Assembly: GCF_949987535.1 (NCBI RefSeq)
Contig: NC_080075.1
Coordinates: 60,175,636-60,239,635, forward strand
Reading direction: 5' to 3'
DNA from: Balaenoptera acutorostrata
Lineage: Eukaryota; Chordata; Mammalia; Artiodactyla; Balaenopteridae
Length of the DNA stretch: 64,000 nucleotides
In this document: piece by piece, positions 1 to 11,741 of the stretch
Position numbering within the stretch: the first letter of the stretch is position 1
How the letters are laid out: the number at the start of each line of letters is the position of its first letter
The notes under the pieces: generated by a model
The model's input: only the letters and a program-made list of their open reading frames with translations
Told to the model about the DNA's origin: nothing
Databases searched by the model: none
Program-made: the position numbers and the translations under genes

Positions 1-484
1 GCTGTTACCAAAATTTGGTAAAAGCTCTGCTTGTAGAAGAGGGGCTACCCTATAGGGGTAGTGACCAAAGATACTGTTCAGACTAGTCAGACCAGAATAG
101 TAGCCTGACAGAGAGGGAGCAGAGAGGAAATATAATCCAATCTTTGTCTTCCAATCTCTGTTTATACATTCCATTGGCTGAAACCAGTCAGAAACCTGGG
201 GATGCAGTCTGCTGAGGTCAGCTTCTTGAGACAGAATAGTGTGAAGATAGGCAGACAATAGTTTTGGAGGAGCAAAAGGAGATTAGCACACTTGGGTCAC
301 TTTCTTTTGCCAAGATGAATGTACACTGGACTTTTTTATATGGCAGTTAGCCAAAGTTTGCATGTTAGCAAGTTAAAGTCGCTATGGCCAAAGTATAGAG
401 GAGAAAAGTTCTGCCTGTAGATGTGACAAAGTAACTAGATCATCTTTGATCCACTTTTATTCTGTGAAGTAAAATAGGTAGGTT
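1..484. other. unclassified non-coding sequence
   Basis: No reading frame of note and no confident repeat. The stretch around 165-245 (CATTCCATTGGCTGAAACC and following) resembles text seen in common ancient mammalian repeats, but I cannot name a family. Confidence 0.6.
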
Positions 485-690
485 TTAGTGGATTAGAAAG
501 TTTCAAGTTCATATCCTGGCTCTGTCACTCACTAAGTAGATAATTTAGACACTTACTAAATCTCCCTGAGTCTCAGTTTCTAAGTGGTAAATGGTGACAA
601 GCGGCATTGGGAGGATTAAATGTGGCACTCCATCTACGTACATTAAGGTATATGAGAAATTCTCAATAAATGTGAGATTATTAATAATGT
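485..690 (+). repeat. MIR SINE fragment
   Basis: The core reads like the mammalian-wide interspersed repeat on the plus strand: CCTGGCTCTGTCACTCACTA, then TCTCAGTTTC, GGAGGATTAAATG and the 3' end TTCTCAATAAATGTGAGATT. The copy is diverged, as expected for a family that stopped moving before the placental radiation. It is a non-coding fossil. Confidence 0.75.
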
Positions 691-1065
691 CATGATTTTC
701 CTAACTTTAATCCTGAGGCTTTATTTTTATTTTAAATAAATTGGTTGCTATACCAAAATAAGTCAGTTGGTTTCCTAATAAAGATAGTCTAGCTATCTTT
801 AGCTAGGTGTGAAGTTAATACCCAATGCCACTTTCTGGGCCACTATGGAGAAGCTGGTGCTATTTTCAGTCTGTCAGTATGCTGTTCTTGTGATTCTTGA
901 TTGTATGTTTTGGATATACTTGTGTTTTCTAAATCCTACACAACCTTAGGATTTTTTCCTCAAACTTAGAATGATTGATTCATAGGAAAACTGAAAATAA
1001 TTTTTGTCTGATGAACATTGAAGTAGATAAGCTTCTATCCTGGTTCTTAGTGTGCCAAAGTTATT
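691..1065. other. unclassified non-coding sequence
   Basis: AT-rich sequence with no reading frame and no repeat that I recognise. Confidence 0.6.
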
Positions 1066-1345
1066 TTTTTTAATTTTTTTTAAGCTTTAGAATAATTTCA
1101 GATTTATAGAAAAGTTGCAAACATTGTACAGAGATTTTCTGTATATTCTTCACCCAGCTTCCACAAATGTTAAGCATCATACATAACTATGCTGCATTTG
1201 TCAAAACTAAAAATTAACACTGGTATCCTACTGTTGACTAAACTACAGATTTCATTTGGATTTTTTTCATTTTTTCCAGTAATGCCCTTCTTAGTTCCAG
1301 GATCCAATCCAGTATGCTGTGTTGAACTTATGGCAGAGTTATTAG
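1066..1345 (-). repeat. old L1M 3' UTR fragment
   Basis: It begins with a T-rich run, the reverse of a poly(A) tail. It continues with text typical of the 3' UTR of old L1M families read backwards: AGAAAAGTTGCAAACATTGT, TTCTTCACCCAGCTTCCAC and TTCCAGGATCCAATCCAG. A second relic of the same kind lies at 36.2-36.9 kb. No coding part is kept. The 99-codon open frame across this region is a chance frame. Confidence 0.65.
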
Positions 1346-2285
1346 TTTTGTGTTTTACTTATTTGTTTGTATTTTGGGGGAAATACATAGAACTACAAAT
1401 ATGGGGAAAAGGAAATATGCCTTGTCAAACTATCAATTTCCTGGGGGATTCTGTAACAAACTGTCATAAACTTGATGGCTTAACATAGGAGAATATCTGT
1501 TATGCCTAACATATAATATTGGGAAGTACAGTATAGGTTTTTATAAGTGTTAAGCCCAAATTCTTTTGTCTTGATTGGAAAGGCACTAAAGCCTCAATTC
1601 ATGTTTTAAAGAATTAAACAATATGGATTATATAATTTTATAGACACAAATTCAAGCTAAAAGCTGAAATAGAAACAGAACTGAATAGTTGTATCTGTTT
1701 TAAAGAGCATATGCAATATTTATAATAGTGGAGTGCCTTCTTTTGCTATAATTTCTATCTAGTCTTTTGTAATCCAAATATAATGTTTAATTTAATTATT
1801 TCAATATGGTCAAAAAGTTGAAATTTAGCAATGGGTGTAATCTAAAGAATCATTATAACTGAAACAAAGGAAAAATGTAAAGTGAAACAAACTTTCCTAC
1901 AATGCAATGGCAATTGAAAACCCATAAAGTCTTATTTATGGCATATTTTAATTGTTGGCATATTTTAATTTTTATTGAAGTGATCTAAACCTGGAAGCAT
2001 ACATTACATTGCTAGAACAGTGTTTAGAGATTTCTAGTTCACCCTCAGCACAGACAAAGATCTGAGGTCTAAGAAGATTAGGGGCTGGACCCTCATGTCC
2101 CCCACCTATGTGATTTTGACCTTCTTTTATTGCTAATACCTTAATTTGCAAAGTCTGGATAACAATTCTCTCCTTTTTAGGCCTTATAAAAGGTTTAAAT
2201 GGTAGGTATAATACTGTCGATGAAATTGGTCATTTGTGCAAAACTTTTATTAAAACCCTAAATTAATGCTATATAACAAACAGTA
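1346..2285. other. unclassified non-coding sequence
   Basis: AT-rich, with no supported gene. It contains a short tandem duplication at 1939-1970, listed separately. Confidence 0.6.
1939..1970. repeat. short tandem duplication, 17-bp period
   Basis: The 15-bp string TGGCATATTTTAATT occurs at 1939-1953 and again at 1956-1970, with GT between the copies. The copies are identical, so this is a small slippage or repair duplication. Confidence 0.85.
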
Positions 2286-2460
2286 AGTGGTTGTATTGTA
2301 GTTAGTAACTCTGACTCTGGAGTCTAAGAGAAGTGGTTTTGAATCTTGGTTCTGTTATTTAGCTGTGGGGAAAAAAAAGAATAATAATAACACTTGGGAG
2401 TACTCCATGAGATAACTCCTGAAAATCAAGAACTCAATGAACATACACATTCCACCACAT
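2286..2460 (+). repeat. MIR SINE fragment
   Basis: Plus-strand MIR-like text: CTGACTCTGGAGTC, TTTTGAATCTTGGTTCTGTT, then a diverged 3' half ending near AACTCAATGAACATACAC. The middle is disturbed by an A-rich run at 2371-2380. Confidence 0.55.
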
Positions 2461-2831
2461 TGCTATTAATAACCATGCAGGTATAGTGGTGTTGACAAAG
2501 GTAAATGACTCAACGGGCACAATGAAAGGTTTGCACACAAGTAAAGGCTTAAACTAGGGCAATTCTACAACTGATAAGATATACAATGTCAATAATTATC
2601 TTTGAAAAATGAGGTATTCTTAAGAATTTCTTAATCCTATTTTCGAGTAGGAAAATCAGTATGATACATAACATGAAACATGTCAATGAACAGATATAGC
2701 AAGTCATACGTCTTCTTTTTTTTTTTTTTTTTTTTAAAGATTTATTTTTTTATTGATTAATTGATTGATTGATTGATTGCTATGTTGGGTCTTCGTTTCT
2801 GTGCTAGGGCTTTCTCTAGTTGTGGCAAGTG

Positions 2832-2878
2832 GGGGCCACTCTTCATCGCGGTGCGGGGACCGCTCTTCATCGCGGTGC
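2832..2878. repeat. duplicated module in SINE body
   Basis: Two copies of a 23-24 bp unit sharing CTCTTCATCGCGGTGC lie head to tail at 2832-2854 and 2855-2878. The SINE at 11.6 kb carries a longer duplication over the same part of the body. Confidence 0.8.
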
Positions 2879-2997
2879 GCGGGCCTTTCACTATCGCGGC
2901 CCCTCCCGTTGCGGGGCACAGGCTCCAGACGCGCAGGCTCAGTAATTGTGGCTCACGGGCCCAGCCGCTCTGCGGCACGTGGGATCTTCCCAGACCA

Positions 2998-3054
2998 GGG
3001 CTCGAACCCGTGTCCCCTGCATTATTGGCAGGCAGATTCTCAACCACTGCGCCA
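2998..3054 (-). promoter_or_regulatory. SINE internal RNA polymerase III promoter (A and B boxes)
   Basis: On the minus strand the A box TGGCGCAGTGG is at 3054-3044 and the B box GGTTCGAGCCC is at 3008-2998. Both match the consensus of tRNA-type internal promoters. Activity today is unknown. Confidence 0.8.
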
Positions 3055-3079
3055 CCAGGGAAGCCCCATACGTCTTCTT

Positions 3080-3984
3080 AGATTTTACGCAATTCAAGTA
3101 CTGAAGGAAAGTTTTAAAAACCTCAGTATCACCAAGTGTTCTACTTAAGGAATATCTTTCCTTATTACATTTTGCACAAAGCAAAATGAGACAATTGGGA
3201 ATAGTGTACAAGGAAAGAATCCTGCCTGATACAGACTCGGAATGTTTTTACTAACCTTATACAAGGGCATTGCTTTTTTTAGCAAGAATATATTGCTCCA
3301 GAAATCTCATAACTAGAGAATGTTTGAGAGCAGATTATACTAAGTATAGAATAATACTGTCAACATTAACCTAAATAGCTTATTTTAGAACTTGTAAAAT
3401 AGTACAGCATATATGGTGATGGCATCACAAGACTTAATCTGTGACCATACTAATTAAAGTAATTAAAGTCACCCTAGTTCTTCCTGTAGTCTTGAAATTA
3501 CCAAACTAATCACTATAGAGGAAAAGTGCTTTACATTTGGGAGTAATGATGAATGACAAATGTGAAAATGATTTGACAGAAAGAAGTATCAGGGATGAAA
3601 CAAACAAATGCTGTTGTAATGTGTGAAATGTTGGTATTTGAGAAGTAGGCTGTTGATCAGTGAAATTTTTTACTCTGCTCTAAGACACTGCAAACAAATA
3701 TCCTGCACCAATTAGGGTGTTTATCATTTTTGAAATACCACAGTCTTAGTCCACTGACCTGAAACTCATTCTTTATTTTTCTATTCAATGAAATCTCACA
3801 TATATGACTACATTAAATTTTTAGGTCAAAGTAACCTTTAAGGGAGGAAAACAATTTCTTACTGAGTATTATTAAGAACACAAGGACTAAGGCTAGATTT
3901 AAAAAGGAATTAGAAAAGTACATGGGAAAATGGCTTAACAGAAAGTAGTCATCTTATTATGTCAGTAAGGGCAAAATGTAATTT
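3080..3984. other. unclassified non-coding sequence
   Basis: AT-rich; no gene or confident repeat seen. Confidence 0.6.
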
Positions 3985-4055
3985 TTCATTCATTAATTTA
4001 TTTAATAAACATTTGTTGATCTCCTACAACATGCCATGCATTATTACAGGAAATG
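3985..4055 (-). repeat. L2-like 3' end fragment
   Basis: TTCATTCATTAATTTATTT, then AATAAACATTTGTTGATCTC and ATGCCATGCATTATTACAGG, resembles the reversed 3' end of the ancient L2 LINE. It is short and diverged. A reversed MIR 3' end looks similar and cannot be excluded. Confidence 0.5.
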
Positions 4056-4645
4056 TTTTCTGTGTTAAGTGAGAAAGTTTGCAATTTTGAGAAGTTACAG
4101 ATTTTGACCTTCTGTGGTTGTTGGAAGAAATTCTCTCCCAGAGACAAAAACAGCCTCATTTACACCAGACTAATAATGTTTACAATGGTGGACTGGTTGA
4201 CAAAGTCATCCAATTTTTTAAGGAGCAGGTATAAAGGTTACTTGGCTATAATGATGATAGTATTTTATTTCCCACATTGACAATCACTAAGTTTACATAG
4301 CTAAAAAATTCATAGTGATGTCTCTTGCTTAGCAGTAAGTCTAGATATATACCCAGACTGATTCTCCCAATGAAAAAAACAAAATGTTGGGTTAACACAT
4401 TTTTAAATGAATCAAGAGCAGGCAAGCATGTACAATCAGAGGCTAAATAACTGAATGAAGAAGGGAACAGAGAGATGATCTCAGTGCTACAACCTGCTTT
4501 CATTTGAAGAGCATTTGTGAAACCCTGTGAACTTGAGATTCAATTTGTGTGAATTAAGGGATGTGGAGCTAGGAGTGGGGAGTCTAGTGGGAAATCTTAC
4601 TTCATGAAGCTAGAGGGAACCTTGAGAAAACAAAATAATATCGTA
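4056..4645. other. unclassified non-coding sequence
   Basis: No supported gene. Short open frames on both strands (75 and 85 codons) have no recognisable motif. Confidence 0.55.
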
Positions 4646-5480
4646 GAAAAGTGAAAGCGTATCAGAAATTAAAATAAATGTAAATGGACTAAATGTAGTA
4701 AAGACAAAAATGTCAAATTTGGTAAAAATACAAATTCCAGACAATCAATATTCATAAGTAGCATACCTAAAACATTAGGATAAAGAGATTGAGTGAAAAA
4801 GAATAGAAAGTTTGTATCAGATGAAACATATACAAGAGAAAGTTTTATAGAAGTTTAATCTTAAACAAGATGGACTGTAAGTGAAAAACCATTCTAGAGA
4901 TAAAGTGTTGCTACTTAATTTCAATTTACCAAGAAAGTGTAATACCTTAAATTTGAATCCAAGAAATATAATAACTTAGAAATATATAAATTTTAAAAAT
5001 GATGGTAGAACTACAGAGAGAAATAAACATAACTACCATATAGTGGGATCTTAAGAAACCTTTTATTATAAACCTTAATAAACCTTTTATTTATAGATCA
5101 AACTGCCAAAAATAATTAGGATGGAGAAAACAGCCTGGTTAATTAAATTCATCTAATAGGGGCTATAGAATACTATACTCAGCAAGTCAAGATTATATAT
5201 TACTTTGAAACACAGAGAGGATATTTTTTAAATGATCGTATACTCACATGAAAAATTATATCATTCACACTAAAAATCTCCGACCACAATGTAAGAATTC
5301 AATCAAAAGGATGACTAGAGTAAAACTGATATATTTGGGAATTAGAAAAACTTCTAAGTAATGTATACATAAACAAGAAATCAGAAATAAAAGTTTTAAA
5401 TTCTGTAAACAGCAACAAAAGACAAAATGTTTAAAAAAAATGTGTGATACAAAGTGATACTTAGAAAGGAATTTATAGCC
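4646..5480 (+). repeat. old L1M ORF2 fragment, endonuclease side
   Basis: Very A-rich on this strand, as L1 sense strands are. ATAAATGTAAATGGACTAAA at about 4674 matches the start of the L1 ORF2 endonuclease (the T-L-N-V-N-G-L region). ACCTAAAACATTAGGATAAA at about 4768 fits text further along. Stops and indels are frequent, so the copy is a fossil. It seems to continue beyond an LTR-type insertion at 5481-5712. Confidence 0.6.
5056..5093. repeat. short tandem duplication, 24-bp period
   Basis: AAACCTTTTATTA at 5056 recurs at 5080 with small changes, giving two near copies of a roughly 24-bp unit inside the old L1 fragment. Confidence 0.7.
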
Positions 5481-5712
5481 TGTATTAGTTTTGTATTGCT
5501 GCCATTATGAATTGCCCAAACTTAGCTTAGAACAACACAAATTTATTATTTTACAGTTCTGTAAGTCAGAAGCGTGGTATGGTCTCACTGAGCTACAGTT
5601 AGGGTATCAGTGAGTCTTCTCAAGTTGCATCACTCTGCCGCCTCTTCTGCCTCTCTCTTTCACTTTTAAGAGCTCATGTGATTAGACCCGAGACCTTGTG
5701 GATAATCTAGGA
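5481..5712 (+). repeat. MaLR/ERVL-type LTR fragment
   Basis: It starts TGTATTAGTTTTGTATTGCT and continues AACAACACAAATTTATTATT, TTACAGTTCTGTAAGTCAGA and CATGTGATTAGACC, the pattern of mammalian MaLR/ERVL solo LTRs (MLT and MST type). It interrupts the surrounding old L1. I cannot fix the subfamily, and it has no coding content. Confidence 0.6.
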
Positions 5713-6285
5713 TAGATATATATTTAGATCTATGTCATCAATCTATCCATCTATCTTAGCAACATTGATTACAAAAAAGAGGTCAATAAAATGTTAGAAG
5801 TAAAAAAGTAGACATAACTAGAGGTGATGTAAAAATTAGAAAAAGGATAATAAGCATAGTATTAAGGACTTTATGCCAACATATTTGAAAGCTTTAGATG
5901 AAAGGGCAAATCCCTAGAAAAATATAGTTCATCAAAACTGAGTTAAGATAAAAGAAAATGCAAATAATTCCGAAATCAAAGATAGAATTGTATCAGTAGT
6001 TAAATACCACCCTACAAACATAACTTTGCATACAGATAGCTTTATATGCAAGTTCTCCAATCATTCAAGGAACAAATAACTTCAGTCATTCACAAAATAT
6101 TCCAAAGAATAGCAAAAAATACTACTCAACACATTTTATAATGCTAGCAAAACTTAGGCACAAAAATCTATCAAAGACAGAAGAAGAATGAAAATTACCT
6201 ATCAAACACACTGAATATAGATGAGAAAAATTCTAAATAAAATATTGGCAAATTGAATCCAACCACATTTAGAATTTTTCATAGG
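5713..6285 (+). repeat. old L1M ORF2 fragment, polymerase side
   Basis: The A-rich strand continues with degenerate L1 ORF2 text: TTATGCCAACATATTTGAAA (the palm region before the catalytic core), then ATAGATGAGAAAAATTCTAA, AAATATTGGCAAATTGAATC. No frame stays open for long. Confidence 0.6.
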
Positions 6286-9207
6286 TGAAGGCAATACCCT
6301 CTATTTAAAGCAGTGTTGTGGGTACAGAGCCGTCCGTTGTAGTGTTAATCTTTTTCCCTTACACCTGTTTTATAACTATTAATTTGAATTTAACCAACAT
6401 TTAGCAATAATGATATGGTTCTCATTTTGTAAGCTCTTTATACAGTTATATCAAATTTATAAACATTAATATTTTTCAAAAGGGAATGTAAGGGAGGGAT
6501 CTTGTTCCATACCCCTAACCCCTAAGCTACAGATAGAGTAGATGGTGTGACCTAACAGATACATATAGATGCTTTTATTAATTTGAAGAGTTGCAATTCA
6601 TCAAAATATTTGGAAAATTAGGAAGAATGTGATTTGAAAAGAGAATATGCAAATATGGAAAAATTATCCAATGAATAGAGAAGTATGTCTGCTTATTTTT
6701 ACTTTTATATAAAGGTGAACTTTTTGTCCAAGGGCTGGCTTATGGCTCCTCTGGTTCCTAAAAGTATACAAATTAGGAAAGCTTGATATCTTATAAAGAA
6801 TTTTGGAAAACTTAAAAAAAAAAAAAGAGGTTCAAAACAAGTTTCTTGTTATAGTGATGGGTTACATTTCGTTTGTAAACTGAGTTTACAATTCCATTAA
6901 CTTTTGTGTATTTTCTTGAATAAAGTTGACACAATCTCCAGTTACTTTGAAAGATAAAGAAAATTGCAAAGGTGCATGCCTCCAAGAAGCCTCTTGAGAA
7001 TGAAAAGGAGGCCAAGTCTATCTATGGTTAATTAGTAAAACCTTTCCTAGGACAATGGAGATGGCAACTAACCCCAAAATGACGTTGGTCATGAATGTGA
7101 TTAGAATTAGAATTCGCAATAATCTTATCCATGTAGCAACCATAGTCAAGTTTCTAATTGACATTTAAAGCAGAGAATCATAAAACGAGGTTTGGAATTA
7201 TCCTAATGATGAAAATAAAGCAATTGGAAATGTAATGAATTTTTCTTTTCCTAGAAGATGAAGTAATAATAATAACAAAAATAACAATAACTACTCGTCA
7301 TTAGTTATCATGCTTGGGAAAGCATGAAGACAAAGAGTTTTTTCCTAGTAGAAGTAGGTCAGTCCTGAGAAAGACAAAGATATGTTAGATTTTAAAGTTT
7401 TTTGTTTGTTTGTTTGTTTGTTTTAAGTCAGAATGGCAGATCATAACACCTGAGATAGATGGGTGCATTGAGAAATCTAAGAAACAGTTACGTTCTTCAG
7501 AATTTGGTGTGCTCCTAAAAAATATTTTGGGCAACAGCACTGTTTTGTGTTATTTGAAACAGATGTAGGTCTAAACATAGCTGTTTGCTTCATGCCACCA
7601 AAAATACGGTAAACATGAAAATTATATACTCAACATCAATTCCCATATGTTCTACTTTTCACTTAATCAAAAAATGATTTTGGTATTTCATCCCATGATT
7701 TATGCAAATTCACACACACCTGTGATAAAAATGTCCTTATCTAGTATATGAATATAAACAGTGTAAAAAAAATACCTCACCCTCTGAAAGGAAGGTGTCT
7801 TTTTCCTAAGAGAAGTGGCGTGCCTTATCATTTGCACTAATTATCCACCTTATTTCACATTAAAAGCACATTTCAGGCATTTAGGTCATAAGGTTTTCTT
7901 TTCCTCCTGAAATATTGCAATGATACTACTAAAGCTCATCTTGAGGATTCCTTTTTTTTTTTATAATATACCAGAAACTGCTCTTTTCACCAAATACTAA
8001 TAAATTATTTTAAAATTATTACAAACAAAAGCAAACCCATCCAGAATATTGTTTTTGTAATTGCGGAATAAGAGGAGAAACACTGAACAGAAAAGAACAA
8101 AATTAATTATGAGTAATTCTTAAAAGCACATGCTGTTCTGCTTATTATATTTAGTGTCAATGTCCTTGTGGTGTGAATTACCAAACTTTAAAGGGATTTT
8201 TACAACCAAATAATATTCTAGTTTTTATTCAGAGGAACAGACACAAAGAAAGGTAGTAAAACTTTGCCTAGAATTGTCAATATGATGAGGTTTGAGACAT
8301 GACTACATTAAATTTAATGTTACTCAAAACCCCTTGACCATAGATGGGACAATTCAAACAGCAAATTTCCTGAAAAGGGAAACAGTAGTTAACCTATAAA
8401 GTCAAAAGTTTTATATGAAATGACTCAAAGAAATATGCTTGACTGATGTGAATTTTGTACAATACTAACAAATATAACGTAGTTCTTGTACATTACTCAA
8501 CCTTGTCAGTGTCTGTGACTAGAGATCTTCATAGAATGCATTAGAATAGCTTTTAAGAGTCTTGAAATTGTCAGTCTTACTCAGGAATCCATGTACCTGA
8601 GGGAGGCCCTAGAGGGGAGTTTACTGCACCACCTGACAGATTGACACAGTTGAGATAAAGGATGTATTTGCTGATTTCAGAAATAAAGCAAAGATTCCAG
8701 TAACTGTGATGTTGGGTGTTTTTACCTCTTCTGTTGTAAAGAAATATGTGACAGTAGTCAAGAATATAGGGATTTGGAAACCAGTCACAGGAGAAACAAA
8801 CAAAAACAGACCCGAAACCCAAAACAAAAACAAAATATGTGTTGTCAGAAATGACACTGAAAAGTCAAATGTTTTTGAACAAAAACATTTTTTTTTAAAC
8901 AGGCAGGAAACAAGTCCACAGTCTGCAAAACTCTAGATTGAAAGGTTTCTAAATTATTAGGTCTCCAAGGAAAAGATTCTCTAACTTTAGGGCTTAAGAA
9001 TTTTCTTCACTGATAGCATGTCCCAACTTAATCTGATTTGGAGATTTTCTTAGAATTCTGTCAGCATTTTACATGCTTATAGCATTACTGCTATAAAGAA
9101 ATGGTGTTGGTGAATTGATTCAGAAATATGCTTTCACTAACTCCTATATGATTTCAATTCTGAAGACTGTAGAGGGACAAAAGTTTAAGCTCCACAGTAG
9201 TCTTTTG
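6286..9207. other. unclassified non-coding sequence
   Basis: About 2.9 kb of AT-rich sequence without a supported gene. It contains a (TTTG)n run at 7400-7424 and poly(A)/poly(T) runs. Overlapping minus-strand open frames of 78-81 codons at 8577-8857 have no recognised motif. Confidence 0.55.
7400..7424. repeat. (TTTG)n microsatellite
   Basis: About six tandem TTTG units flanked by T-rich sequence; it may be the remnant of a tail. Confidence 0.8.
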
Positions 9208-9239
<32 letters not shown>

Positions 9240-9254
9240 ATACGTATATGTGTG

Positions 9255-9286
<32 letters not shown>

Positions 9287-9292
9287 TATATC
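9208..9292. repeat. (TG)n/(TA)n compound microsatellite
   Basis: About 85 bp of alternating purine-pyrimidine sequence: a TATA lead, a TG run, a short interruption TACGTATATG, then long TA runs. Open frames crossing it on both strands are composition artefacts. Such tracts can take up left-handed or cruciform DNA and are usually length-polymorphic. Confidence 0.95.
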
Positions 9293-10190
9293 TGAAACAG
9301 AAATAGATTTGGATGTTAATCTGCAGCAATATGAATTGTGGTTTTCACAACACTAAGAATAGAGGTTTACGTTTTAATATTTCCAAGCAGTAGCAAGTAC
9401 AGCACTTATTTCTTAAACTCAGCTTTTGTCTTTCTTAGTTATCACTGACATGTAATCATCTTTGTTATATATGGAAATAAGTATAGAGAACATTGAAATC
9501 AGAACTAAAGTTTGTAAAGGACAGAATTTAATCTTTGTGGCTGTAAGTGTACTATTCTCACAGAGTCGATGCTCTTCCAACATGATATGAGGTATGATGT
9601 GTGCACTTTCAGAAGGCACAATATTTTCTGTAAAAAATATTAGTTCTAATTTATTGCAACAGTCCTAGGTAGCCTTTGATTACATTTACTTGTTCTTTAC
9701 CCTTAGTTATCAACAGCTTTACATTTTCAGCTCATTTGTTTCAAAATACAGCAAGTCTATAAGGAAAATACAGGCTTTAACCCCTGTATTAAAAAAAGTT
9801 AATTTTAATTGAAAAGAAAAATACTTCCCTATCAATTCAAATTACCCCATTACTTTTGAAAGGGCATTACTTTTACCAAAGACAAATATGTTCCACTATA
9901 ATAATCAGTTCCCAGTGTGCCAATTTCTGGGAAAAACAACTTTTTAATGGAGCATTCCTGAAATGCAATGTTCAGGGAGGACAAAGGATTTCTGTATAAA
10001 AGTTATCATTTCACTTTATGAAAGAAGTACTTGGCTATATTATCTCTACCTTACTTTGTGTCCTATGCTCTTAATATCTATTCCATCTTCCACAGTCCCT
10101 TTTGGGCTGCTGGGCACCTCAGTTCTTCATTCTTGCTGATGATCTTACTATGTCTCATAAGGAAAGAAATTCATTCATTCTTCACTTCAC
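9293..10190. other. unclassified non-coding sequence
   Basis: AT-rich; no gene or confident repeat seen. Confidence 0.6.
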
Positions 10191-10949
10191 TTTTTTTAAA
10201 TTGAAGTATAGTTGATTTACAATGTTGTGTTAATTTCTGCTGTACAGCAAAGTGATTCAGTTATACATGTATATATACATTCTTTTTTTATGGTTTATCA
10301 TAGGATATTGAATATATTTCTCTGTGCTATACAGTAGGACCTTGTTGTTTATCCATTCTATATATAATAGCTTACATCTGCTAACCCCAACTTCCCACTC
10401 CATCCCTTCCCCAACCCTCTCCCCTTGGCAACCACAAGTCTGTTCTCTATGTCCTTGAGTCTGTTTCATCAATAGGTTCATTTGTGTCATATTTTAGATT
10501 CCACATATAAGTAATATCATATGGTATTTGTCTTTCTCTTTCTGACTTACTTCACTTAGTATAATAATCTCTAGTTGCATTCATGTCTCTGCAAATGGCA
10601 TTACTTTGTTCTTTTTTTTGGCTGAGTAGTATTCCATTGTATATACGTACCACATCTTCTTCATCCATTCATCTGTCAATGGACGTTTAGGTTGTTTCCA
10701 TGTCTTGGCTATTGTGAATAGTGCTGCTATGAACATAGGGGTGCATGTATCTTTTTTAATTAGAATTTTGTCCAGATATATGCCCAGGAGTGGGATTGCT
10801 GGATTATATGGTAATTCTATTTTTAGATTTCTGAGGAACCTCCATACTGTTTTCCATAGTGGCTGTGTCAGCTTACATTCCCACCAATAGTGTAGGAGGA
10901 TTCCCTTTTTTCCACATCCTCTCCAGCATTTGTTATTTGTAGAGTTTTT
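10191..10949 (-). mobile_element. L1-D: 5'-truncated LINE-1 3' end
   Basis: The T run at 10191 is the reversed poly(A) tail. Next come the L1 3' UTR (TTGATTTACAATGTTGTGTT, CTGTACAGCAAAGTGATTCA) and the end of ORF2 (GTATTCCATTGTATATACGT, CCACATCCTCTCCAGCATTT) read backwards. The copy stops within the last part of ORF2, so about 760 bp of the 3' end are present. It is the same type as L1-A and L1-B. Flanking ACTTCACTTT and ACTTCATTTA may be a decayed target-site duplication, but this is weak. Confidence 0.88.
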
Positions 10950-11558
10950 ACTTCATTTAACTTTTTAGTCATTATGGACATCAATTTAGACAATATTCTT
11001 TATCTCTGGAAGTAAATACAGACAATCAAGTGCAGGATGTTGTTTGGAAAGAAAGGTACCCCTTGACTGGCAAAGGCAATGGATAGTGCATTCACATTGT
11101 AATGTAGAGGCAGGGCCAATGGCCTTGGTCTTGAGAACTTTGGAAAGTGAAAATGTTAAAAAAAATAAAGTAGGAAAAAGAAGTTTGTTGCAATTCTGAG
11201 CAATGAGTATTACAAATATTGCAAAGTAGCTGTAACATTTCTGTGACAGCTATATCTGGGGAATGCTTCCTAAACCTAATTATATACTTTTCCTTTCTTT
11301 TCTAACTGAAGAGATGATTAGAGATAGAGGAAAGACAGAGATACAGACATAATTTTCACAAAAAGATTACTCTGTGCCATGAAAAGTGAAATGTGTTACT
11401 TGTAAATGCAAATTGAACTTATCCTCACTGACTTAAAATACCTGGTGTCACCATAGTTCACGGTGTATACGGTGATCAGCCTTGACAGTGTTCACCTTCT
11501 GAGGATCTCTAAAGAGTACACTCAATCCTCAGGCAAATGCCTTATACATATCGTTTTC
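10950..11558. other. unclassified non-coding sequence
   Basis: No supported gene or recognised repeat. Confidence 0.6.
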
Positions 11559-11584
11559 AAAGGAGATCTTGGGGGCTTCCCTGG

Positions 11585-11638
11585 TGGCGCAGTGGTTGAG
11601 AATCTGCCTGCCAATGCAGGGTACACGGGTTCGAGCCC
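11585..11638 (+). promoter_or_regulatory. SINE internal RNA polymerase III promoter (A and B boxes)
   Basis: A box TGGCGCAGTGG at 11585-11595 and B box GGTTCGAGCCC at 11628-11638, spaced as in tRNA genes. The rest does not fold as a tRNA cloverleaf, so this is a SINE head and not a tRNA gene. Confidence 0.82.
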
Positions 11639-11741
11639 TGGTCTGGGAAGATCCCACATGCCGCGGAGCAACTAGGCCCGTGAGCCACAACTACTGAGCC
11701 TGTGCTCTGGAGCCTGTGCTCCTCAACAAGAGAGGCCGCGA

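Larger units (their letters stand above)
2718..3066 (-). mobile_element. CHR-type tRNA-derived SINE with target-site duplication
   Basis: This is a short non-autonomous retroposon. On the minus strand it runs from GGGCTTCCCTGGTGGCGCAG at 3066 to a poly(A) tail, seen as the T run, at 2718. The tRNA-derived head carries A and B boxes. A tail of TTGA repeats lies at 2752-2779. The insertion is bounded by a perfect 13-bp target-site duplication, CATACGTCTTCTT, at 2705-2717 and 3067-3079, as expected for L1-driven insertion. The body contains a duplicated module (2832-2854 and 2855-2878). Small open frames of 61-123 codons on both strands here are by-products of the GC-rich SINE and not genes. The family is typical of cetaceans and their relatives. 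Confidence 0.93.

Noticed and set aside
2734..3211. Five overlapping open frames of 61-123 codons on both strands
   Set aside because: They lie in or across the GC-rich SINE at 2718-3066, and several read the same bases. No splice, promoter or domain evidence supports any of them.
8577..8936. Open frames of 76-81 codons on both strands, with hydrophobic text on the minus strand
   Set aside because: Overlapping frames on opposite strands, no recognisable domain, and AT-rich composition that favours hydrophobic codons. Not convincing as an exon.
9115..9329. Open frames on both strands with runs of alternating residues
   Set aside because: They are translations of the TG/TA microsatellite.
11585..11638. 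A tRNA gene signature (A and B boxes)
   Set aside because: The boxes belong to the SINE head. The sequence between and after them does not form a tRNA cloverleaf, and the body and poly(A) tail of the SINE follow.
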